Source: Olsenella sp.
GTDB lineage: Bacteria > Actinomycetota > Coriobacteriia > Coriobacteriales > Atopobiaceae
NCBI GenBank assembly: GCA_022648325.1
Contig: JALCMG010000001.1
Location: 231,987 to 295,986, forward strand
DNA: 64,000 nt
Direction of reading: 5' to 3'
Shown here in pieces: positions 58,788 to 64,000 of the stretch. The translations under genes were made by a program, and so were the position numbers. The notes below the pieces were generated by a model. The model made no database searches. It was not told where the DNA came from and saw nothing but the letters and a program-made list of their open reading frames with translations. The number at the start of each line of letters is the position of its first letter. The first letter of the stretch is position 1.

Positions 58788-59345
58788 ATGTCCCAGCAGA
58801 ACGCAACCCAGGCACGCACCGTCACCACCACCGAGCGCTCCGGCAAGGCCGACGTCTCTTCCCTCGTACTGCTCGCCGTGCTCCTCGCCGCGGGCTTCAT
58901 CCTCAACCTGACCGTGGGCAACGCACTTGCCATCGTGGGCATCAAGCCGCAGTTCATCATTGCCTCCTACGCGCTGGCAATCCTGCTCTCTAAAGCCGGG
59001 TTCGGCCAGGCGACTGTCTTTGGCCTTGTCTCCGCCGCAGTCATCCAGCTCACGACGTCGATCCCGGGCCTCAACTTTGTGACGGAGCTCATCGCCGCGC
59101 TGGTGATGGCCGCGCTCATCCGCCGTCCGCTCCAGATCGGCGGGCGTGACGTCACCCCGCTCATCGCGACCTTCGTGACCACGCTCATCTCCGGCGCGCT
59201 CTTCGCCGTGGCCGGCACCCTCATCATGGGCGCGGCACTTGGCACCGTGGTCGTCAAGATCCCTCTCGTCCTGGGAACCGCCATCTTCAACGCCGTCGTG
59301 GTGCAGGCGCTTTACTTCCCCCTCAAGAAGGTCCTCAAGAAGTAG
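58788..59345 (+). CDS. TrpP-like ECF substrate-binding membrane protein, copy 2
   Basis: 185 residues, paralogous to the gene just upstream: LVLLAVLLAAGFILNLTVGN, PQFIIASYALAILLSK, LVSAAVIQLTTSIPGL and TFVTTLISGALFAVAG align throughout. It carries a positively charged tail (KKVLKK). GAAAGGAAC precedes the start. The two copies differ most in the first loop, so they could bind two indoles or form one heteromeric unit. A GAGACAA palindrome separates it from the ATPase. Confidence 0.88.
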   Translation: MSQQNATQARTVTTTERSGKADVSSLVLLAVLLAAGFILNLTVGNALAIVGIKPQFIIASYALAILLSKAGFGQATVFGLVSAAVIQLTTSIPGLNFVTELIAALVMAALIRRPLQIGGRDVTPLIATFVTTLISGALFAVAGTLIMGAALGTVVVKIPLVLGTAIFNAVVVQALYFPLKKVLKK

Positions 59346-59370
59346 TTCGTCTACCATAGTGAACCGCTCA

Positions 59371-59398
59371 TGAGACAAGGGGGGTTCCCCTTGTCTCA
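59371..59398. repeat. GAGACAA palindrome, copy 2
   Basis: Twelve-bp arms TGAGACAAGGGG (59371-59382) and CCCCTTGTCTCA (59387-59398) around GGTT, nearly the same as 15282-15310. Inside the ECF operon it could cause partial termination or mRNA processing between the S components and the ATPase. Confidence 0.75.
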
Positions 59399-59417
59399 TC
59401 TTTGTCGAAAGGCTCTT

Positions 59418-61241
59418 ATGACCGCACGGGAAGAAAAGCCCATCATCGAGATGACCCACGTCACCTTCTCCTACGACGCGCCCGCAGAGGGAGGTGCCGA
59501 GAACAACGATGACGCCGCGCTGCGCGATGTGTCTCTGATCATTGGCGCAGGCGAGTTCGTGGGCGTCATAGGCCCCTCTGGCGCGGGCAAGTCGACGCTT
59601 GCATCTGTGATGTCGGGTGCCATCCCGCACCACTACCACGGCACCCTCTACGGCGCCACGCTGGTGGACGGACACGACACCTGCGACGTGACGCTCACCG
59701 ACATCTCGCAGGTGGTGGGCAGCGTCCTGCAGGACATCGACACCCAGATGGTGGCATCGGTGGTCGAGGACGAGATGCTCTTTGGCCTGGAGAACTTCGG
59801 CGTCCCCCACGACCAGATCGAGGCGCGCGTCGCCCAGACGCTCGAGACCGTGGGCATCTCCAACCTGCGCGATCGCGAGATAGCCACGCTCTCGGGCGGC
59901 CAGAAGCAGAAGGTGGCCATCGCGGCCATTCTCGCCATGCGCCCGCGCGTGCTGGTGCTCGACGAGCCCACCGCCGCGCTTGACCCCGCGTCCTCGACCC
60001 TCGTCTTCGAGACGCTGCGCAAGGTCCGCGAGGAGGGCGTCACCGTGGTGGTCATCGAGCAGAAGGTTGCGCTGCTCTCGGAGTACTGCGACCGCATCCT
60101 TGTGATGAGCAAGGGGGCGCTGGTGCTCGACGGTACGCCCCGCGAGGTCTTCTCGCACGGCGACGAGCTTCGCCGCATTGGCGTCGACAGCCCCCGCGTT
60201 GCGCGCGTGTACAACTCGCTCGCAAAGGACGGCCTGGTTGCGGGCACCGCGCCGTGTCTCACCGTACCCGAGGCTGAGAAGCTCATCACCGACCTGGTGC
60301 AGCCCGAGACCAAGACCAGCTGCCATGTGGCGAGCGCCGAGGAGGACGCCCGCGAGTCGGGCTTCCGCGCGGGGTCAAAGCACGTCGCAGCCCCGCGCCC
60401 GCACGCCGAGGGCGCCGAGCCCGTGGTGAGCCTCGAGGACGTGAGCTTTGCCTACCCTGGCGGGACGGCGTCTGTGGACCACCTTGACATGCGCGTCTTC
60501 CCCGGCGAGGTCGTGGGCATCGTGGGCCAGAACGGAGCCGGCAAGACCACCCTCACCAAGCTGTTGAATGGCCTGCTTCGCCCGGCATTCGGCACCGTGC
60601 GGATGGCCGGCCTCGACACGCGCGAGGTTCCCACGAGCGCCATCGCCGCGCACTGCGCGACGCTCTTCCAGAACCCGGACTACCAGCTTTGCAAGGACAC
60701 CGTACTTGAGGAGGTCTCCTTTGGCCTCACGCTGCAGGGCGTGGACGAGAACGACGCACGCGAGAGTGCCGGGGCGGTAATCGAGCGCTTTGGCCTGCCC
60801 GCAGACGAGGCGCCCTTCTCGCTCTCCCGCGGTCAGCGGCAGATGGTCGCGCTTGCTTCGGTGGCTGTCATGGAGCCGGAGGTCGTCCTTCTCGACGAGC
60901 CCACGAGCGGCCTTGACTACCGCGAGTGCATGACTGTCATGGACACGGTGAGCGATATGGCCGAGCGCGGCTGCGCCGTGATCATGGTGTGCCACGACAT
61001 GGAGGTCGTCTCTGACTTTGCCGAGAGGATCGTGGTCATGGCGAACGGGCGCATCCTCGACCGCGGCGGCACGCTTGAGATGTTCTCCAACGCACCTCTC
61101 ATGCGAGAGGCAAGCGTGAAGGCTCCGCAGGTCATCGAGCTGTCCGAGGCTCTCGCGCACGACCTTTCGCCCGAGTTTGCCGGAATCAGCCAGGTCTCTG
61201 GCATTGTCGACCTCACCGAGAAGATGGTCCGCCGTGGTTAA
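59418..61241 (+). CDS. Fused EcfA1-EcfA2 ATPase
   Basis: 607 residues with two ABC ATPase domains. First domain: Walker A GVIGPSGAGKSTLASV, signature ATLSGGQKQKVAIAA, Walker B VLVLDEPTAALDPAS. Second: GIVGQNGAGKTTLTKL, FSLSRGQRQMVALAS and VVLLDEPTSGLDYREC. ECF transporters use two such ATPases; here they are one chain, as in several Actinobacteria. The start follows GAAAGG. It overlaps the EcfT gene start. The linker (about residues 305-345) is polar. Confidence 0.95.
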   Translation: MTAREEKPIIEMTHVTFSYDAPAEGGAENNDDAALRDVSLIIGAGEFVGVIGPSGAGKSTLASVMSGAIPHHYHGTLYGATLVDGHDTCDVTLTDISQVVGSVLQDIDTQMVASVVEDEMLFGLENFGVPHDQIEARVAQTLETVGISNLRDREIATLSGGQKQKVAIAAILAMRPRVLVLDEPTAALDPASSTLVFETLRKVREEGVTVVVIEQKVALLSEYCDRILVMSKGALVLDGTPREVFSHGDELRRIGVDSPRVARVYNSLAKDGLVAGTAPCLTVPEAEKLITDLVQPETKTSCHVASAEEDARESGFRAGSKHVAAPRPHAEGAEPVVSLEDVSFAYPGGTASVDHLDMRVFPGEVVGIVGQNGAGKTTLTKLLNGLLRPAFGTVRMAGLDTREVPTSAIAAHCATLFQNPDYQLCKDTVLEEVSFGLTLQGVDENDARESAGAVIERFGLPADEAPFSLSRGQRQMVALASVAVMEPEVVLLDEPTSGLDYRECMTVMDTVSDMAERGCAVIMVCHDMEVVSDFAERIVVMANGRILDRGGTLEMFSNAPLMREASVKAPQVIELSEALAHDLSPEFAGISQVSGIVDLTEKMVRRG

Positions 61242-61980
61242 CGTCATCGATTACGTCCCGGGTGACACGCTGCTGCACCGGCTGAACCCCGTGACAAAGC
61301 TAGGCATCGCTGCGGCCATCATCATCGCGACGTTCCTGGCGGACACCTACCCCATGCTGCTGGGGCTTCTTGTCCTCACCTTTGCGTTGGGTGCCTATGC
61401 GCGCGCCACGTCCAAGCTTGTCTCGCTGCTCAAGCTGCTGGTGCCGCTGGCCGTGGTGATGCTTCTGCTGCAGACCGCCTTTGTGCGTGGCGGCGATCCC
61501 GTGTTTGCGTGGATGACCACAGATGGCCTGGTAACCGGCAGCAAGGCATGCCTGCGCCTTCTGGGCGTGGCACTGCCGCTCATCCTCATGCTGAGCGTGA
61601 CCAAGCTCAACGACCTGGCAAACGCCTGCGTCGAGGTGCTGCACATTCCGTACCGCTACGCGTTCACGTTCACGACAGCGCTGCGCTTTGTGCCCGTGTT
61701 CAGCCAGGAGATGAACGCCATCATGGAGGCGCAGACGGCGCGCGGCGTCGAGTACGACACCAAGAACCCCATACGAAAGCTGCAGCTCATGCTGCCGCTG
61801 TGCGTGCCGCTGCTGGTGAGCTCCGTGGGGAAGACCGACGCCACAGCGCTCGCCGCCGAGCAGCGCGGATTCTACCTGCGCATGCGCGAGAGCAGCTTCA
61901 AGCGCTACCCCATGGTGGGTCGCGACATGGCTGTCCTCGTTGCGTGCGTGGCGCTCGTTGTCGCTGGCGTGCTCCTGTAA
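61234..61980 (+). CDS. EcfT energy-coupling membrane protein
   Basis: 248 residues, five or so helices. EcfT features: PGDTLLHRLNPVTKLGIAAA, VLHIPYRYAFTFTTALRFVP, and the coupling helices with the A-R-G motif in AQTARGVEYDTKNP and RGFYLRMRESSF. It connects the ATPase to the S component. The start is GTG at 61234, eight bases inside the EcfA stop, so translation is coupled. It completes the ECF operon. Confidence 0.94.
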   Translation: MVNVIDYVPGDTLLHRLNPVTKLGIAAAIIIATFLADTYPMLLGLLVLTFALGAYARATSKLVSLLKLLVPLAVVMLLLQTAFVRGGDPVFAWMTTDGLVTGSKACLRLLGVALPLILMLSVTKLNDLANACVEVLHIPYRYAFTFTTALRFVPVFSQEMNAIMEAQTARGVEYDTKNPIRKLQLMLPLCVPLLVSSVGKTDATALAAEQRGFYLRMRESSFKRYPMVGRDMAVLVACVALVVAGVLL

Positions 61981-62000
61981 GGGGCGCGGCGCAGGCTCCG

Positions 62001-62948
62001 CTAGAGCTTCTCGTCCAGCCCGTGGAGCATGTCGGCGGACTTTCTCAGCGCCTCGAGCTCGTCCGGCAGAAGGTCAATCTCTACGATCTCCTTTGCGCCC
62101 GTGCTGTCGACGATCGTGGGCACCGAGATAAACGTGTCGCGGATGCCATACTGGCCATCAAGGTAGACCGAGACGGGCATGATGCGGTTCTCGTCGAAGA
62201 GGATGGACTTGGCGATGGACGCCGTGCTCGACGCGATGCCGTAGCAGGTGTTTCCCTTGCGGCTGAAGATGTCCCAGCCAGCCTGCACCGTACGCTTGCA
62301 CAGCTCGTCGCGGGTGACGCCGCGCGTGCGAGGGGCGTTGTCACGCAGGACGTCGTCCACGCGCTTGCCACCGATGGTCGCACTGTTCCACGAGACAATC
62401 TCGGAGTCGCCGTGCTCGCCCAGCACGAAGGCCTCGACGCTGTTGGAGGCCAGATCGTATATGTCGGACAGCGCACGGCATAGTCGCGCGGAGTCGAGGA
62501 AGGTGCCGGAGCCGATGACGCGCTCGTGCGGAAGGTCGGAGACCTTCCAGGTGTAGTAGGCCATCACGTCGACGGGGTTCGAGACCACAAGGAAGATGCC
62601 ATCGAAGCCCGAGGCCATGACCTGCTCGACCACCGAGCGCACCACGCCAAGGCTTGGCTTGAGCATCTCGAGACGGTCGTTGGAGTCCTTGGGCATGGGC
62701 GCCGCGGCTGTGATGATGACAATGTCCGCGTCCGCGCACTCGCTGTAGTCACCGGCGTGCACGTTGACGTTGCGGGTCATGAAGAAGACGGAGTCGCGCA
62801 TGTCGAGCGCCTCGCCCACGGCATGCTCATGATTCACGTCAATGAGGCACACGTCGCCGCAAAGCCCCTGGTTGATGATGCTGAACGCAGTGGTCGAACC
62901 CACCTTGCCAGCTCCTATGACAACAACCTTCGTATCCTTGAAGCCCAT
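62001..62948 (-). CDS. L-2-hydroxyacid (lactate-type) dehydrogenase
   Basis: 315 residues. NAD motif VVVIGAGKVGSTTAF with the Asp in CLIDVNHEHA, catalytic His in VLGEHGDSEIVSWNSA. The specificity loop reads AAAPMPKDSNDRLEM; lactate dehydrogenases have AGAPQKPGETR, so Gln102 is replaced by Met with a one-residue insertion, while Arg is kept. That favours a bulkier 2-oxoacid (as in L-2-hydroxyisocaproate dehydrogenase). The start follows AAAGGGG. It regenerates NAD in fermentation. The ldh label would be conventional but is not certain. Confidence 0.88.
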   Translation of the reverse strand: MGFKDTKVVVIGAGKVGSTTAFSIINQGLCGDVCLIDVNHEHAVGEALDMRDSVFFMTRNVNVHAGDYSECADADIVIITAAAPMPKDSNDRLEMLKPSLGVVRSVVEQVMASGFDGIFLVVSNPVDVMAYYTWKVSDLPHERVIGSGTFLDSARLCRALSDIYDLASNSVEAFVLGEHGDSEIVSWNSATIGGKRVDDVLRDNAPRTRGVTRDELCKRTVQAGWDIFSRKGNTCYGIASSTASIAKSILFDENRIMPVSVYLDGQYGIRDTFISVPTIVDSTGAKEIVEIDLLPDELEALRKSADMLHGLDEKL

Positions 62949-63011
62949 GTGGTTCCCCTTTCTGCCGAGAAGGACGCAGTGGGCGGTATGCCCGTGCGTC
63001 TCGGGAGGAGC

Positions 63012-63626
63012 CTAACCCCACGAGCAAGCACACTCAAGACCGCTCACGATTCCTTGCAGCACGAGCGCAATCGGCATGCTCGGGGTTCCCTTGGGCAGCC
63101 GGCACGCTTGCTTGGGAGAGTTGGGGACATGCACAAAACCCGCCCGGGCCGTTGATTTTGACGCCGCGAGCGCATGGAGCACCGAGAAGAGCACCGCGTT
63201 GCATACGTAGGTTCCGGCCGAGTACGAGACCGATGCCGGAACGCCGGCCTCGACCATGGCCTGCGCCATAGCGCGAACGGGCAGCGTCGAGAAGTATGCA
63301 TCCGGCGCACCTGTCGAGAGGCGCATGCCTTGGGGTTGCTCGCCGTCGTTGTCGGGGATGCGAGCGTCGGCATAGTTTATGCCCACGAACTCTGGCGTGA
63401 CCTTGGCTCGACCGCCCGCCTGGCCCAAGCAGAGCACGACCGAGGGGTTCTCGCGCTGGATAGCCCCAAGCACGGCAGCTGGTCCGTGCCGAAACGAAAC
63501 TGGGATCCGCTCGCAGACCAGCTTGCGGCCAGCGATGGCCTTGGGAAGTGCACTCACCACCTCCCACGAGGGGTTTGTTTGCTCACCACCAAACGGCTCA
63601 AAGCCCGTGACAAGGATCTTCTCCAT
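63012..63626 (-). CDS. pcp: Pyrrolidone-carboxylate (pyroglutamyl) peptidase
   Basis: 204 residues. It removes N-terminal pyroglutamate from peptides. The family start ILVTGFEPFGGEQTNPSWEV is clear, the glutamate motif is TPEFVGINYADARIPDN, the catalytic cysteine is in VSYSAGTYVCNAVLFSVLHA, and the histidine in AGFVHVPNSPKQA. The start follows GGAGGG. It lies 63 bp before the dehydrogenase in the same direction and could be cotranscribed with the small gene at 63674. Confidence 0.96.
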   Translation of the reverse strand: MEKILVTGFEPFGGEQTNPSWEVVSALPKAIAGRKLVCERIPVSFRHGPAAVLGAIQRENPSVVLCLGQAGGRAKVTPEFVGINYADARIPDNDGEQPQGMRLSTGAPDAYFSTLPVRAMAQAMVEAGVPASVSYSAGTYVCNAVLFSVLHALAASKSTARAGFVHVPNSPKQACRLPKGTPSMPIALVLQGIVSGLECACSWG

Positions 63627-63673
63627 GCGCGTTGCCCTCCTCGGACTTGGCGAGAAGCGTCCCGCGGAACGCA

Positions 63674-63868
63674 CTAGAGCTTGAAGGTGATTCCCACGCC
63701 GACAAAAGGCTGCCAGCCGTGCTTGCCGGCGGCCCTGCGGCGGTAGTTCTCCTCTTCCTCCTCGCGGTCTGCCTCATCGCACATGCGCTTGTACTCCTCG
63801 AAGTCAAGCTCTCCCCTGCGGTACTGCTCGTATGCCTCTTCCAGCTCTTCGTCGGTGTAGCGTGCCAT
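63674..63868 (-). CDS. Small charged protein, 64 residues
   Basis: A highly charged helix (YTDEELEEAYEQYRRGELDF then EYKRMCDEADREEEEEN) followed by RRRAAGKHGWQPFVGVGITF. AGGAGG precedes the start. It ends 47 bp before the pcp start and may be part of the same transcript. No family is recognised. Confidence 0.7.
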   Translation of the reverse strand: MARYTDEELEEAYEQYRRGELDFEEYKRMCDEADREEEEENYRRRAAGKHGWQPFVGVGITFKL

Positions 63869-64000
63869 GGCGACCTCCTATCTTTAAGTCGTTGCATCAG
63901 AGAGCCGGATACCGGATGCTTTGGCGCAATGCAGGCTCTGGCGGGCAGGGACGCCGACATGGGACCTGGGGCGCGGCGCGACCCCGTACGGGAGAATGGC
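63869..64000. other. Window end, no gene seen
   Basis: 132 bp containing only the promoter side of the small charged gene; nothing further can be supported. Confidence 0.5.

Overview
This 64 kb window is high-GC DNA from what looks like a gut or oral Coriobacteriia, most likely an Olsenella-like member of the Atopobiaceae. The assignment is inferred from gene content: mannose-family PTS with a GH35 beta-galactosidase, SpaA-type sortase pili, a SirTM/macrodomain pair, a TrpP-like ECF transporter, and a 2-hydroxyacid dehydrogenase. No rRNA, tRNA, CRISPR array, insertion sequence with a transposase, or prophage was seen.

Layout. 1-4100 (minus): GH35 beta-galactosidase followed by PTS IIB, IIC and IID (IID runs off the window), resembling the pneumococcal bgaC-PTS locus. 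4461-5621: iron alcohol dehydrogenase. 5805-7209: a coriobacterial protein gene bracketed by inverted copies of an AATTATTGCGCG motif. 7454-15284: a SIS protein, a pseudo-esterase with a histone-H1-like tail, and a TetR regulator divergent from an MMPL exporter plus a secreted heptad-repeat partner. 15358-18775: DUF1858-like protein, peptide deformylase variant, radical SAM protein, Hsp20. 19330-28236: membrane zincin, cytoplasmic alpha-amylase, coaX, OPT peptide transporter, MalY/PatB aminotransferase, YbaK deacylase and phosphoesterase. 28233-36135: a BMP-domain protein and the ilvD-ilvB-ilvN-ilvC operon with a long structured leader.

36324-38165 is a small toxin-antitoxin island (DUF4160 pair, RelB/YafQ, VbhA with a broken Fic partner). 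38479-40917 encodes a macrodomain ADP-ribosylhydrolase, SirTM and a short-chain dehydrogenase. 41147-51680 (minus) is a pilus operon: coiled-coil secreted protein, signal peptidase I, backbone pilin, class C sortase, minor pilin, a membrane protein and a 1,647-residue LPXTG adhesin. Its first gene carries a G10 tract whose length decides whether the gene ends early or runs into the lepB start codon, so the operon may be phase variable. 51992-57383 holds azlCD, an esterase, a frameshifted MFS exporter, a metallo-hydrolase, a nitroreductase and crcB under a fluoride riboswitch. 57947-61980 is a predicted tryptophan ECF transporter operon behind a Trp-Trp-Trp leader peptide and attenuator. 62001-63868 holds a lactate-type dehydrogenase, pyrrolidone-carboxylate peptidase and a small charged protein.

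The most unusual signal lies outside the genes: AT-rich islands of fixed length bounded by about 22-bp inverted repeats. One family (169 and 170 bp, at 19020-19188 and 38124-38293) shares a TGCA...CTATC.AACA end motif. A second family (133 and 133 bp, at 56819-56951 and 57590-57722) sits in opposite orientations on either side of crcB. An 86-bp dispersed repeat (8112, 40960) and GAGACAA palindromes (15282, 59371) add to this repeat load.
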